44,651 nucleotides of DNA from Aeromonas cavernicola (GCF_002795305.1 NZ_PGGC01000091.1:1-44651), one strand, 5' to 3'; counted from the stretch's first letter, positions 10,524 to 19,441 are shown. Notes: generated by a model not told the origin, from the sequence alone. Made by a program: numbers and translations.

Positions 10524-12911
10524 ATGAAATTCAGTAAATCCTGGGTGATGGAGTGGGTCCGCACCGAGTTGAGTGACAATGCACTGGCCGAGCAGATCAC
10601 CATGGCCGGTCTGGAAGTTGACGCCGTGGAAGCGGTGGCTGGCCAGTTCAACAATGTGGTGGTGGGTGAAGTGGTCGAGTGCGCCCAGCATCCGGACGCC
10701 GACAAGCTGCGGGTGACCAAGGTCAACGTGGGCGAGGCCGAGCTGCTGGATATCGTCTGCGGCGCACCGAACTGCCGTCAGGGCCTCAAAGTGTGCGTGG
10801 CCAAAGTAGGGGCGACCCTGCCGGGTGATTTCACCATCAAGAAAGCCAAGCTGCGCGGCCAGCCGTCCCACGGCATGCTCTGCTCTTTCAGTGAGCTGGG
10901 AATAGATGTTGCAGCTGACGGCATCATCGAGTTGCCGCTGGATGCCCCCATCGGCACAGATATACGAGACTACCTCGCACTCAATGACGTGAGCATCGAC
11001 GTGGATCTGACCCCGAACCGTGCCGATTGCCTCGGTATCGCGGGTCTGGCTCGTGAAATTGGCGTGCTCAACAGCGTGGACGTGGTCGAGCCGACCTGGG
11101 CGCCGGCTGTTGCAACCATTGACGCAACGTTCCCGATCCGGGTTGAAGCAACCGCCGATTGCCCCCGTTATCTGGGGCGCGTCATCAAGGGGCTGAACCT
11201 GCAGGCCCAGAGCCCGCTCTGGATGCAAGAGAAGCTACGCCGTGGCGGTATTCGTTCCATCGACGCCATCGTCGACATCACCAACTACCTGCTGCTGGAA
11301 TACGGTCAGCCGATGCACGCCTTCGATCTGGCCAAGTTGGAAGGGGAACTGGTGGTGCGCCGCGCCCATGCCGATGAGCCGATGACCCTGCTCGATGGCA
11401 ACGAAGTGAAGCTCAAAGAGACTACCTTGGTGATTGCCGATGCCAAAGGTCCTGCCTGCATGGCCGGTATCTTCGGCGGCAACCGCACCGGTGTATCCGA
11501 GACCACCACCGACATTTTGCTGGAGTGTGCCTTCTTCGCGCCGCTCTCCATCACCGGTCGTGCCCGTGCCTACGGTCTGCACACCGACTCTTCCCATCGC
11601 TTCGAGCGCGGGGTTGATCCCGAGCTGCAAGCCAAGGTGATGGACAGAGCCACCCGTCTGCTGCTGGACATTTGTGGCGGAAAAGCGGGTCCAGTCATTG
11701 AGGTCAAATCCGATGCCCATCTGCCGAAAGCGGCCCCCATCCGCTTGCGTCGCAGCAAGCTCGACAAAGTGATCGGCATCAGCGTGGCGGATGCTCAGGT
11801 GATCGCAATCCTGACCCGCCTCGGCATGCAGGTGACTGTGGATGCTGACGGTTGGACTGCGCTGGCGCCCTCTTGGCGTTTTGATATCGCCATTGAGGAA
11901 GACCTCATCGAGGAAGTGGCCCGCATCTACGGCTACAACAATATCCCGAACCTCAAACCCGCCGCCTCTCTGGCAATGGTTGAGCAGGCAGAAGGGCAGG
12001 TGACCTTGAAACGGGTACGTGACCTGCTGGTTGACCGCGGTTTCCAGGAAGCGATCACCTACAGCTTTGTCGATCCCAAGACCCAGCAAACCCTGTTCCC
12101 GCAGAGCGATGCCATCGTGCTGCCGAACCCGATTTCGGCCGAGATGTCCGCCATGCGTGTCTCTCTGTTCCCGGGTCTGGTACAGGCGGTGGTTTACAAT
12201 CAGAACCGTCAGCAGCCGCGTGTGCGTCTGTTTGAACAGGGTCTGCGTTTCATCAAGGATGACAGCGCCGAGAATGGCATCCGTCAGGAGCCGATGCTGG
12301 CCGGTATCATCACTGGCAACCAGAGCGACGAGCACTGGGACATTAAAGCCCGCGCAGCTGACTTCTTTGATTTGAAAGGGGATTTGGAAGCCGTGCTGGA
12401 CTTGACCGCCGAAGGGGCCAGTTTTACCTTCGAGCGTACCGAACACAGCGCCCTGCATCCTGGCCAGAGTGCCGCCATCCTGCGTAATGGCGAGGTCATC
12501 GGCCACATCGGCGTGATCCACCCAAGCCTCGAGAAAAAGCTGGGCCTCAAGAGCCGCGCGGTAATGTTTGAGCTGGAATTAGACCCGCTCACGCCAGCCA
12601 AGGTACCGGTCGCGGCAGAAGTGTCCAAGTTCCCGGCCAACCGTCGCGACATCGCCGTGGTGGTCGATGTTGCTGTTCTGGCCAGTGATGTGCTGGCAGT
12701 AATTAAAAAAGTTGGCGCAAATCAGGTAGTTGGAATAAACTTGTTTGACGTATACCAGGGTGCTGGTATGGCTGAGGACAAGAAGAGCCTAGCCATCAGT
12801 CTTGTTCTGCAAGATACCCAGCGCACCCTGGAGGAGAAAGAGATTGCCGAGACCGTAGACAATGTCGTGCGGGCCCTTGGTGAAGAGTTGAATGCATCCT
12901 TGAGGGATTGA
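10524..12911 (+). CDS. pheT: Phenylalanyl-tRNA synthetase beta subunit
   Basis: 795 residues as in E. coli. It carries the EMAP-like tRNA-binding domain (about 40-150, [19 protein letters not shown]), the B3/B4 editing domain, the B5 DNA-binding-like domain, a class II core-like module and the C-terminal anticodon-binding domain ([14 protein letters not shown]...). It corrects Tyr-tRNA-Phe and positions tRNA for the alpha subunit. It is followed after three bases by ihfA, the same order as in E. coli. Long open frames on the opposite strand here are codon-bias shadows. Confidence 0.98.
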   Translation: MKFSKSWVMEWVRTELSDNALAEQITMAGLEVDAVEAVAGQFNNVVVGEVVECAQHPDADKLRVTKVNVGEAELLDIVCGAPNCRQGLKVCVAKVGATLPGDFTIKKAKLRGQPSHGMLCSFSELGIDVAADGIIELPLDAPIGTDIRDYLALNDVSIDVDLTPNRADCLGIAGLAREIGVLNSVDVVEPTWAPAVATIDATFPIRVEATADCPRYLGRVIKGLNLQAQSPLWMQEKLRRGGIRSIDAIVDITNYLLLEYGQPMHAFDLAKLEGELVVRRAHADEPMTLLDGNEVKLKETTLVIADAKGPACMAGIFGGNRTGVSETTTDILLECAFFAPLSITGRARAYGLHTDSSHRFERGVDPELQAKVMDRATRLLLDICGGKAGPVIEVKSDAHLPKAAPIRLRRSKLDKVIGISVADAQVIAILTRLGMQVTVDADGWTALAPSWRFDIAIEEDLIEEVARIYGYNNIPNLKPAASLAMVEQAEGQVTLKRVRDLLVDRGFQEAITYSFVDPKTQQTLFPQSDAIVLPNPISAEMSAMRVSLFPGLVQAVVYNQNRQQPRVRLFEQGLRFIKDDSAENGIRQEPMLAGIITGNQSDEHWDIKARAADFFDLKGDLEAVLDLTAEGASFTFERTEHSALHPGQSAAILRNGEVIGHIGVIHPSLEKKLGLKSRAVMFELELDPLTPAKVPVAAEVSKFPANRRDIAVVVDVAVLASDVLAVIKKVGANQVVGINLFDVYQGAGMAEDKKSLAISLVLQDTQRTLEEKEIAETVDNVVRALGEELNASLRD

Positions 12912-12914
12912 TCT

Positions 12915-13211
12915 ATGGCGCTTACCAAAGCCGACATTGCAGAGCACCTGTTCACCCAGCTCGGGATGAGCAAGCGTGAAGCCAAAGATATGGTGGAAGC
13001 CTTCTTTGAGGAGATCCGACACGCGCTTGAGCGCGGTGAACAAGTCAAGATTTCAGGCTTCGGTAATTTCGATCTTCGAGAGAAGAATCAGCGCCCCGGA
13101 CGTAACCCGAAAACGGGTGAAGATATACCAATCAGTGCTCGGCGCGTGGTGACGTTCCGACCGGGTCAAAAACTCAAGGCGAGGGTAGAGAACGTCGAGC
13201 CGAATGAGTAA
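12915..13211 (+). CDS. ihfA: Integration host factor alpha subunit
   Basis: 98-residue DNA-bending protein of the HU/IHF family; with IhfB it bends DNA about 160 degrees at specific sites. The minor-groove arm [22 protein letters not shown] is intact, including the intercalating Pro after RNPKTG. It ends the pheST operon, three bases after pheT, followed by a strong terminator. It lies 384 bases from the candidate dif site. Confidence 0.97.
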   Translation: MALTKADIAEHLFTQLGMSKREAKDMVEAFFEEIRHALERGEQVKISGFGNFDLREKNQRPGRNPKTGEDIPISARRVVTFRPGQKLKARVENVEPNE

Positions 13212-13260
13212 TTAGATAACATTACTTAAACAGCGTCGCTAAGCTGATCGCCCAAGACAA

Positions 13261-13293
13261 AAAATCCGAAACCAGTTGGTTTCGGATTTTTTT
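13261..13293 (+). terminator. Intrinsic terminator after ihfA
   Basis: Thirteen-pair stem AAAATCCGAAACC / GGTTTCGGATTTT with loop AGTT and three further T's. The A-rich left arm makes it usable from both directions. Confidence 0.92.
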
Positions 13294-13594
13294 ATGGCCA
13301 GTACGATTACGGGCGCAATGCTCAAAAGAGCAAGCCGCGTGCAAGCGAGGCCGAAGGTTAAATGCTCGCCATTTCTTGCTGTATAGTCACGAGCACTGGT
13401 ATCGCTATGGCTAAACAGTCATCGAGCGAGCAGAATCACGCAGCGTTTTACCACGACGTGAGCCATGAAATATCGCTCCGCTAATTTATCGTCATGGTAA
13501 TGGATGCCATATTTTTAGCATTTATGCCGATCCAGTAGGAGATATATCAGTATCCAGAAAGAGAGCATCGCCGCAGCACTTACCTCAATGGTTT
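13294..13594. other. Gene-free stretch between ihfA and the dif site
   Basis: About 300 bases of host sequence. Only a 25-codon frame (13407-13484, +) without a ribosome site is seen, and I do not call it a gene. No promoter or RNA recognised. Low-complexity content typical of DNA around a chromosome dimer resolution site. Confidence 0.5.
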
Positions 13595-13622
13595 ATTTAA
13601 CATAATATAGATTATGCGCAGT
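13595..13622 (-). other. dif: dif site / left prophage attachment junction (attL)
   Basis: Read on + this is ATTTAACATAA (XerD arm), TATAGA (centre), TTATGCGCAGT (XerC arm). That is an 11-6-11 arrangement differing from the reverse complement of E. coli dif only in one centre base and the last two arm bases. dif is where XerC/XerD resolve chromosome dimers and where many filamentous phages insert. If XerC exchanged strands at the centre/arm border, the XerD arm and centre are host and the XerC arm (13612 on) is phage. The regenerated site should still be a working dif. KOPS-type octamers point to it from both sides. Confidence 0.88.
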
Positions 13623-13628
13623 CTCTGG

Positions 13629-13660
13629 CTGATGCCGATAAAGCTAGTTATCGGCGTCAG
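13629..13660. repeat. Hairpin repeat, copy 1
   Basis: CTGATGCCGATAA, loop AGCTAG, TTATCGGCGTCAG: a 13-pair stem with one G-T pair, seven bases inside the prophage's left end. A nearly identical element lies at 20771-20800, in inverted orientation outside the right end. It may be a secondary terminator for the phage operon or a protein-binding site beside dif. Confidence 0.7.
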
Positions 13661-13674
13661 AGATAACAAAATGC

Positions 13675-13708
13675 AAAAAAAACTGACGTGGCATTGCTGC
13701 CACGCCAG
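13675..13708 (-). terminator. Terminator of the phage structural operon
   Basis: On the - strand an 11-pair stem (CTGGCGTGGCA / TGCCACGTCAG, one G-U pair, loop GCAA) runs into eight T's, 28 bases after the end of the pI/Zot-like gene. Confidence 0.85.
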
Positions 13709-13735
13709 CGGCGTTAGTGCGCTCAGCTCGCTGCG

Positions 13736-15067
13736 TCACGCCGCTGGCGCGGCTAGCGTTGCAAACGTGTTGACGTTGTCCGGAACGAGTTGACGATTGC
13801 CGGCAACGGCCTGTGGTTTGTTAACACGCGGCGGACAGTTCACCACAACAGAGCGACCATTTTTATCAGTCACGACCGTGTAGCAGTCACCGAGCCAATC
13901 CACGCGGTAACCCATGTTAATGAGATCATCCGAATTGAAAACGAGTTCATCATCACCCAGTTTGCCGCTAAACAGCACTAACCCCTCGAAACGGCCGTAA
14001 TAAATAGCCCCGCTAGCGCCGTTCGTGTAGAGCTCAGTCACACCATACGGCGTCATGAAAACAGACTCAGCCCCAACAGCGCTATTTGTCGAGAGAGAAA
14101 CAGGCAAAGCCACAGTATCAGCAGGCGAACCAGAACGACCCTCAGAAACCACAGCAGTGCCCGTTTTAGATATGTCAGACTCTGAAAACATGTTTTTGAA
14201 AATAAACCAGCCCCAACCGAGCAAAATCGCAGGCAGTACGATAAACAGGACGAAACGGATTTTAAAACTCGATAGCGGCCCAGTAGATTGACCAGATTTT
14301 GTGATAGAGCCTGTCTGTGTGGATTTATATAAACGATGAACAGCCAACGGAACATGCCGTTTAAACGTGATGCTCTGGCGCGTAGGGATACCATTTTCGA
14401 GGGGGTTATGTTCATAAATGCGTGGTTTCCGTTTAGAGAAAAAGAAACTGTCTTTGCTGGAATAGGCAAACGCCACTTCACAACACGAACGAACAGGGCG
14501 CGGGATAGATGTAATATCAGGCGTAGCAAACACAACATCCCAATTGTAATGACGATGGCGCATGAAACTTTCTTTTGGTGTCGTCGGGTAAATAATTCTA
14601 CCCCGTTCATCAAAAACAATTCGGCCCGTGTCGTCAGTGTCACAATCGTCAAATTCGGTGGGTTTGAATTTTTCTAGTGTGTCCTTAAATAACTGGATGA
14701 AATCGGCGGGTAATACATCGCTGTACGTATCAATGGGTTTTAAATCGTAATCAGGCTGGCCCTTAAAAACGTCCCTGTCATATATATCCTGACACTCATC
14801 AATAAACACGAATGCGCCGATGGGCATCCAGTGATGCCAACGTCTCCATAATTCCTGATAGCGAGGGTCTTGTGAGCTAATCCGAAATAGACGAGCGCCG
14901 TCTGGGAATTTTTCGCCTAAAAATTCCTCGATACGGTGCAACGGATACATGCCAGCAACGTTAGTGACAACGAGACGGCCAGCACGTAGCGCAGGCAATA
15001 AACGATACCAAATGACCGAGGATGATTTATAACTGCCGTTGTGACCGTGTTCAATGACGATTGCCAT
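13736..15067 (-). CDS. Phage assembly protein pI / Zot-like ATPase
   Basis: Inner-membrane ATPase that drives filamentous phage assembly and extrusion; family Zot (zonula occludens toxin domain). The N-terminal cytoplasmic domain carries a Walker A variant GHNGSYKSS at residues 8-16 (Lys kept, second Gly of the usual GK replaced by Tyr) and Walker B FVFIDE at 86-91. A single membrane segment lies at about 270-292, followed by a 150-residue periplasmic part with no secretin domain. Its start directly abuts the stop of the pVI-like gene. The name Zot does not imply toxin activity here; the short toxin-associated C-terminal peptide was not checked. Confidence 0.9.
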   Translation of the reverse strand: MAIVIEHGHNGSYKSSSVIWYRLLPALRAGRLVVTNVAGMYPLHRIEEFLGEKFPDGARLFRISSQDPRYQELWRRWHHWMPIGAFVFIDECQDIYDRDVFKGQPDYDLKPIDTYSDVLPADFIQLFKDTLEKFKPTEFDDCDTDDTGRIVFDERGRIIYPTTPKESFMRHRHYNWDVVFATPDITSIPRPVRSCCEVAFAYSSKDSFFFSKRKPRIYEHNPLENGIPTRQSITFKRHVPLAVHRLYKSTQTGSITKSGQSTGPLSSFKIRFVLFIVLPAILLGWGWFIFKNMFSESDISKTGTAVVSEGRSGSPADTVALPVSLSTNSAVGAESVFMTPYGVTELYTNGASGAIYYGRFEGLVLFSGKLGDDELVFNSDDLINMGYRVDWLGDCYTVVTDKNGRSVVVNCPPRVNKPQAVAGNRQLVPDNVNTFATLAAPAA

Positions 15068-15463
15068 TTACCACCCCATGATATTCATAACAAAACGAGT
15101 AATGTAGGCGTTAATTAATAAATTGAGACCATTTGCAAACCCTAGTTCCTGTAGTGCCCAGCGAACCCCGTTAGGCATTTGGGAAATAGATGAAACCAAA
15201 TAACCGCTAATATTAATGTCTATGGCTATTTGTTTGGCAACCAAATAGGCAAATTTAATGGTTTCGAGTTTCACAGTAATAACGGCCAGTGTGTAATACT
15301 CAATTCCCCATGCCACAAAACGGTGAAACATATTTGGCACCTCCTGAGTAACAGCAAAATGGAGGTCGTTTAGTTTGGAGCCCACATAATCCAAAAATGA
15401 TGTGTCATCAGCAGCCAATGCCAACGACGGAATTAACAATAACAGTAATGTGATATTACGCAT
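15068..15463 (-). CDS. pVI-like minor coat protein
   Basis: 131 residues with a signal-peptide-like N-terminus (MRNITLLLLLIPSLALA, then ADD) and hydrophobic stretches in the middle and near the C-terminus (NLLINAYITRFVMNIMGW). Size, membrane pattern and position between the pIII- and pI-like genes fit pVI of Ff phages or Ace of CTXphi, which cap the virion end with pIII. It overlaps the end of the pIII-like gene by 8 bases, suggesting coupled translation. Assignment rests on position and topology more than on sequence. Confidence 0.75.
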   Translation of the reverse strand: MRNITLLLLLIPSLALAADDTSFLDYVGSKLNDLHFAVTQEVPNMFHRFVAWGIEYYTLAVITVKLETIKFAYLVAKQIAIDINISGYLVSSISQMPNGVRWALQELGFANGLNLLINAYITRFVMNIMGW

Positions 15464-16718
15464 TTTTACGACCCCCCATTAATACAGCGAACGCAACTAA
15501 TACAGCCAAAAACCACAAAGCCTGTTTAGGGCCGGATGAAAAAAACAGCTCCATATTAGATTTACCACTCAAATCGATATTAGCGCCGTTAATGTCATGG
15601 AAATCGTTGTTATATGAACCAGCGATTGATAAATCACCGCCCGAAAACACGTTTTTAATATCCTGCATAACACCAGATATTTCAGTGTTTTTATCAGTAA
15701 CTTTCTTTTTAACATCAGCGATGGATTCATCATTAAAAATGGATGATAAACCAGAGCCGGAATTATTAGGGGATGGTGTAAAAGAACATAATGGGCCAGT
15801 GCAGGGGCCGTTCCCCTCCCCGCCCCCAGTACCCCCACCAGTACCGCCCTTTTTTAATTCGTCGAGTATGTCGATTAAAATAGATTGCTGTGTGTAGGCT
15901 GAATTTTCTAGTGCAAATGCGGAATCACTGATTTTTTTGGTATCAGCTGCCATGGGGTACAAAATACCGCTCACATCACCACCACCGCCGCCGCCGCCCA
16001 TGTGACTTAAATCACGACGAATATCCCATAACAAATCCGTTATTTCCGTGTGTTTGCCATTCCAGAATGCAGGGTCGAAAACCGTTTTTTCGTTGAGCTG
16101 TTTAATATTGGCAGCAACCTCATAATCCAGCGGTGTATCACCAGCGCCATTTAATAACGTGGATGTGTTATAGGCTGTTCGTTCCAATGCATTTAACATA
16201 GGTGCCATGAAATTTGAATTATCTAACAGTCGGTCAGATGAAATTTTATCCGAGAATTTATTGATTTCGTTTTTAATAGATGCGGCGGATTGGACAACGT
16301 TATTAGACACAGCATTAAAACCGCGTCCCAAATCAGTTGTAAAATCACGACCAACAACAATACCGCCGACGTTAACGACGCCGTTTGGATTAGCGTACGT
16401 ACCGTCTGGGCCGCCCTGTTCACCACCAGAGTTACCGCTCCCCGTGCCGTCCCCTGGCTCCCACAGGCATTCCTGACCCGTTGATATGTACGGCCCTCGT
16501 ATTGGAGGACTAGCAGATGGAAACTCAACACACAATTCGGCACCAGCGCCACCGCCACACATAGCAACACAACCGCCCATTGTCGAACCAGAAAAAGCAA
16601 CACAAACACTACTACCAGTACTAATAGGGAATGTGCCGTAATTCACGCTATGAGCGCACGCAGCAAACACAATAGACGGTAAAAATAGAGGGACAGCGAG
16701 GAGAAAATGGTAACGCAT
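15456..16718 (-). CDS. pIII-like adsorption (minor coat) protein
   Basis: 420-residue secreted protein: signal peptide MRYHFLLAVPLFLPSIVFA, Cys-rich N-terminal domain (about 20-90), Gly-rich linkers near residues 90-105, 240-250 (eight Gly) and 290-305, an alpha-helical C-terminal part and a final membrane anchor (ALWFLAVLVAFAVLMGG) with a basic tail. This is the architecture of pIII/OrfU, which binds the pilus and TolA-type receptors and caps the particle. Glycine linkers between compact domains are a hallmark. The receptor cannot be predicted. It is the first gene after the central terminator. Confidence 0.85.
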   Translation of the reverse strand: MRYHFLLAVPLFLPSIVFAACAHSVNYGTFPISTGSSVCVAFSGSTMGGCVAMCGGGAGAELCVEFPSASPPIRGPYISTGQECLWEPGDGTGSGNSGGEQGGPDGTYANPNGVVNVGGIVVGRDFTTDLGRGFNAVSNNVVQSAASIKNEINKFSDKISSDRLLDNSNFMAPMLNALERTAYNTSTLLNGAGDTPLDYEVAANIKQLNEKTVFDPAFWNGKHTEITDLLWDIRRDLSHMGGGGGGGDVSGILYPMAADTKKISDSAFALENSAYTQQSILIDILDELKKGGTGGGTGGGEGNGPCTGPLCSFTPSPNNSGSGLSSIFNDESIADVKKKVTDKNTEISGVMQDIKNVFSGGDLSIAGSYNNDFHDINGANIDLSGKSNMELFFSSGPKQALWFLAVLVAFAVLMGGRKNA

Positions 16719-16736
16719 GATAGGGCCCCTGATAGT

Positions 16737-16759
16737 AAAAAGGGGCCTAACAGGCCCCT
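16737..16759 (-). terminator. Central phage terminator between coat and adsorption genes
   Basis: On the - strand AGGGGCCT, loop GTT, AGGCCCCT followed by T's, 8 bases after the 26-residue peptide gene. Ff phages have a terminator at the same place, after gene VIII, to keep coat protein expression far above that of gene III. Confidence 0.88.
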
Positions 16760-16766
16760 GAAAATC

Positions 16767-16847
16767 TCAGGAGGTAAACACTCCAGAGAGGAACGCAGCA
16801 CCGAAAACAAACGCCCCCGTGGCTGCGAGTATCGCCGCGACCAACAA
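16767..16847 (-). CDS. Candidate 26-residue hydrophobic phage peptide (pVII/pIX-like)
   Basis: Immediately after the major coat stop codon (TAA directly followed by TTG, same frame), 26 sense codons run to a TGA. The peptide is almost wholly hydrophobic: L-L-V-A-A-I-L-A-A, a T-G-A turn, then FVFGAAFLSGVF. Ff phages carry 32-33-residue hydrophobic minor coat proteins VII and IX beside gene VIII. There is no separate ribosome site, so translation would restart from the coat stop codon or arise by readthrough of TAA. It fills nearly the whole gap before the terminator. Real coding is plausible but unproven. Confidence 0.42.
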   Translation of the reverse strand: MLVAAILAATGAFVFGAAFLSGVFTS

Positions 16848-17075
16848 TTATTTGCGCAACCAGCTAACAATCATACCGACACAGAAACCAAGAGCTGCGA
16901 CAGTAATTACACCAGCGGTCACAGTGCCATAGTTGGCAGTACCGTTGGCAATAGCGGTTTGAATTTCATCACTGATAGCAGCTGAGGCAGGCATAGACGC
17001 TAAGGCCATGACAGCAACAGCAGGAATCAGAGCCAATTTTTTAGAACCATTAAAAAACGATTTGATTTTTTGCAT
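16848..17075 (-). CDS. Major coat protein (pVIII-like)
   Basis: 75-residue precursor. A basic N-terminus and hydrophobic core end in MPASA, giving a predicted signal cleavage after residue 32. The mature 43 residues start AISDEIQTAI (acidic, amphipathic), have a membrane helix at about 52-71 and end in the basic WLRK that contacts DNA. This is exactly the pVIII plan; thousands of copies coat the filament. It lies upstream of the central terminator, where expression is highest. Confidence 0.92.
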   Translation of the reverse strand: MQKIKSFFNGSKKLALIPAVAVMALASMPASAAISDEIQTAIANGTANYGTVTAGVITVAALGFCVGMIVSWLRK

Positions 17076-17095
17076 GGTGTTATCCCTTTCTGTGG

Positions 17096-17356
17096 TTAAC
17101 GGCCCAATTTACGAGCTATCAGGCCAGTGAAATACCCTCCCAGAAACAGGAGGATAAAATATAAAACGAAATATCCGAATAAATCCAAATCCAAACCGAA
17201 CAGGTCGGGAATTGTTTTTATCTGTGATAACTCTGCGGGAGTTATCATTGCAAAAACGAGCTCGCCGCGTGTGCCTATTTCTGGGCATGTATCTAATGCC
17301 CGCATATATGAACGGTTTGTTAATTCATCAATAAACAGACACGCGCGTTTAGCCAT
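17096..17356 (-). CDS. Small phage membrane protein (candidate minor coat)
   Basis: 86 residues: a soluble N-terminal part of about 55 residues with two Cys, then one strong membrane segment (about 58-80, FGYFVLYFILLFLGGYFTGLI) and a basic end RKLGR. Its ATG overlaps the stop of the ssDNA-binding gene by one base (TAATG). It sits where gene VII/IX lie in Ff phages, so a minor coat or assembly role is likely, but it is longer than those and I do not recognise the family. Confidence 0.75.
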   Translation of the reverse strand: MAKRACLFIDELTNRSYMRALDTCPEIGTRGELVFAMITPAELSQIKTIPDLFGLDLDLFGYFVLYFILLFLGGYFTGLIARKLGR

Positions 17357-17670
17357 TAAAATTTACTCGATGTTTTTTCTGATTCGGTGGATGGTTTAAT
17401 TAAACCAGTCACGATATTACGGGTTAAATTGGTTGGGTCGGGCTCTACAGAAATATCAATCGTTTCACCGATTTGACAGAGAGCGAATTTGTTAAGAGCT
17501 GAGGGCTCTAAATCGACCTCTTTAGGCTCATAACCGAAACCGTGATAATTCATGGTCGCGGTAGTGACTGGGCTAATAGGGATGGCATACGTAAATTTAC
17601 ACATGTCATACGGTTTGCCTAATTTCGATGTTCCGTGACGATGAGCGGCACCGATAAATATAACTCTCAT
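17356..17670 (-). CDS. Probable phage ssDNA-binding protein (gene V position)
   Basis: 104 residues, no membrane segment, start MRVIFIGAAHRHGTSKLGKPYDMCKF, with many alternating beta-type stretches and an acidic C-terminus. Position directly after the replication genes and before the coat genes is that of gene V in Ff, which coats new viral strands and represses translation of the replication gene. Sequence resembles small conserved proteins of Vibrio/Shewanella filamentous phages as I recall them; function is inferred from position. A GTCAC-T-GTTAC palindrome (17690-17700) lies just upstream. Confidence 0.7.
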   Translation of the reverse strand: MRVIFIGAAHRHGTSKLGKPYDMCKFTYAIPISPVTTATMNYHGFGYEPKEVDLEPSALNKFALCQIGETIDISVEPDPTNLTRNIVTGLIKPSTESEKTSSKF

Positions 17671-17711
17671 GGTTTAGGTTCCTATTTTGGTCACTGTTAC
17701 TGTTTAGGCTG

Positions 17712-17984
17712 CTATTCTAAAACGCTGCCATCAGGATACTGTAGAAATGCACTAATAGAATTAGCGTAAATCTCAGTAAAAAAATAATTGGCCTTAGATC
17801 TATCATCAAAACGTTGGGTTTTAATTTCGGCGTCCAATGTTTCCCATTGAACTAAATATTGGCCAGTTTCGGAAATCAGTTTTTGCTGTTCGGCTGCCAT
17901 ACGAACGTCGAGACAAATCTGACGGCGGCAATAAACGTCACTGTTACCAATAATAGGGAGATGACAACACGGGCAATAATTCAT
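17712..17984 (-). CDS. Phage protein of unknown function with Cys cluster
   Basis: 90 residues. The N-terminus holds CPCC, then a Cys about 13 residues later and CLD (MNYCPCCHLPIIGNSDVYCRRQICLD), a plausible zinc-binding knuckle, followed by a charged helical stretch. It starts 4 bases after the replication initiator stop. No family recognised; a nucleic-acid-binding or regulatory role would fit the Cys motif and location, but this is inference. Confidence 0.65.
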   Translation of the reverse strand: MNYCPCCHLPIIGNSDVYCRRQICLDVRMAAEQQKLISETGQYLVQWETLDAEIKTQRFDDRSKANYFFTEIYANSISAFLQYPDGSVLE

Positions 17985-17988
17985 GATG

Positions 17989-19146
17989 TTACCCCACTAA
18001 ACGCAAACCAGTTGACGGGAGTTGATACCAGCTAGGCGGCATAATTTCCTGTCTGTGAATTTCAGTGCAGGAAACCATTTTAATTGGGCTGAACTGGCTA
18101 ACGTTACACGGGCGAGCAATATCAATGCCGATTTTACGGAGTCGAGCGCGATGTGTTTTTGTTTGGCTCTTGTTTAAATCAAATTCCTGACCGTGCATCC
18201 ACTGATATGCGTACATGGCTGTGGTGTTCGCGGCCCGCGTTGAATCAACAATGCCAGAGGAATAGAGCTGTTGTGAAATCGTCTCGAATGTCATATTTGA
18301 TACGCTCAATGTTTTGTCGAGGTCAGTAAATTCGTCCATTAATAGATGTAATTTGGCGAAATCAGACATACCCCAATACGTTAAACCATTTCGTTGTAAA
18401 TACCGATATTTGAGTTTTAATTCATAACGCACTAAACCAACTGCCCAACATAAATCAATAACTCGTTTTAAATGTTCAACCTCATCAGATTCAGGCCCAA
18501 ACGTTTTAATTATTTTGTCTAATGAGTGTAATTCTAATTCGTTGGCTTTCGCGTAAATACAGGGATAAATCAGAGAAGCGTTGCCTTTTTTAGATTTCCA
18601 GTCAACGCCAAAACCATTGGTAAATAGATTAGGGACAGAATTACGATATGGCAATCTGGAAATTGCTGATAGGTATTTTCTCTCGTTACCTGCACCAACA
18701 GTAAAATTTTTTGTAACGTGCAGCTCTTTAATGATTGCCCCATCAGCGCCAATGTGTTTCATAGCTGAACCATCCTCATAAAATACACGAGTGCATTTAG
18801 TGAACTGGGGAATAAAATCAAAATCGGCATATATTTCACGCAAAATCTCGTTGAATTTCTCAACGCATAAATCAATTGAACGCAAACCCCAGAGGTTTTC
18901 AACACGGCCCCAACGTGATGGGTTACCCGACATAACGAGACAATGGCCAGATGCACGGATTAAAACAGAATCGCAAAACGAGCCGCGATGACTAAACGCG
19001 GGTGAGGCGAGGGAGCCACCCTCTGTGATTTCACCCTGCTCAACGACGACGCGAATATATGCGTTGCCGTCGAGTACAGGTAACGGTGTGTCAAACGTCT
19101 GCTCTATCCCTAACCAGTCGAAAAACATATGCACCCATGCACGCAT
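17989..19146 (-). CDS. Phage replication initiation protein, gene II/X family
   Basis: 385 residues, beginning MRAWVHMFFDWLGIEQTFDTPLPVLDGNAYI, the N-terminal pattern of the phage/plasmid replication protein II/X family (CRI plus phage X domains). Such proteins nick the double-stranded form at the plus origin and start rolling-circle synthesis. Length fits pII of Ff (410). No ribosome site precedes the first ATG; an ATG at 19128 is an alternative. An internal restart could give a gene X-like C-terminal product. A strong promoter overlapped by palindromes lies 26 bases upstream, facing a divergent small repressor gene. Confidence 0.85.
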   Translation of the reverse strand: MRAWVHMFFDWLGIEQTFDTPLPVLDGNAYIRVVVEQGEITEGGSLASPAFSHRGSFCDSVLIRASGHCLVMSGNPSRWGRVENLWGLRSIDLCVEKFNEILREIYADFDFIPQFTKCTRVFYEDGSAMKHIGADGAIIKELHVTKNFTVGAGNERKYLSAISRLPYRNSVPNLFTNGFGVDWKSKKGNASLIYPCIYAKANELELHSLDKIIKTFGPESDEVEHLKRVIDLCWAVGLVRYELKLKYRYLQRNGLTYWGMSDFAKLHLLMDEFTDLDKTLSVSNMTFETISQQLYSSGIVDSTRAANTTAMYAYQWMHGQEFDLNKSQTKTHRARLRKIGIDIARPCNVSQFSPIKMVSCTEIHRQEIMPPSWYQLPSTGLRLVG

Positions 19147-19171
19147 GTAACATTTTGTTTATTTGCACGCA

Positions 19172-19200
19172 TGTATATATGCACTCACAAAACCTGTCAA
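19172..19200 (-). promoter_or_regulatory. Promoter of the phage replication operon with overlapping operators
   Basis: On the - strand TTGACA, 17 bases, TATACA: the best sigma70 match in the prophage. The -10 lies in GCATGTATATATGC (near-palindrome, 19168-19182) and a perfect palindrome ACATGTATACATGT lies just beyond the -35 (about 19200-19213). TGCACGCATGTA occurs twice, around 19138 and 19164. These are natural binding sites for the divergent repressor. Confidence 0.75.
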
Positions 19201-19243
19201 CATGTATACATGTAAACTGAGGGGGAGAGCCCAAAGAGGATTT

Positions 19244-19441
19244 ATGACCATGCCAGCAACATTACGGTTAACAAAAGAAGAGCAAAGAAAAGCAGAAGTA
19301 AAATGCAGGGAAATCAATAAGATACTTGTAAATATGGAAAAGGCGCCAATTCAGGAATCAGAGTTGCTACATAAACTGATAGATTTTGCAGTTGACAAAG
19401 TGAAAGTGAACAAGCGGGGGGAGATTGTAATCGAGTCATAG
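19244..19441 (+). CDS. Small RHH-like phage repressor candidate
   Basis: 65 residues from the ATG at 19244, chosen because AGAGGA lies five bases before it; the frame is open further upstream (19163) but without a ribosome site. It starts MTMPATLRLTKEEQRKAEVKC, a short strand followed by helices, the ribbon-helix-helix pattern. It is the only gene facing away from the replication operon, with palindromes in the shared control region. This is the layout of a lysogenic repressor such as RstR of CTXphi, though not related to it by sequence as far as I can see. Function inferred from fold pattern and context. Confidence 0.65.
   Translation: MTMPATLRLTKEEQRKAEVKCREINKILVNMEKAPIQESELLHKLIDFAVDKVKVNKRGEIVIES

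Noticed and set aside
13407..13484. 25-codon frame between ihfA and dif
   Set aside because: No ribosome site, no promoter, and composition gives no hint of coding.
13736..15067. Zot-like protein as an active enterotoxin
   Set aside because: The Zot domain here is the phage assembly ATPase; toxin activity cannot be inferred from this domain.
16643..16870. 75-codon frame on the - strand overlapping the phage coat region
   Set aside because: It crosses the central terminator and the start of the pIII-like gene out of phase; the alternative 26-codon frame fits position and composition better.
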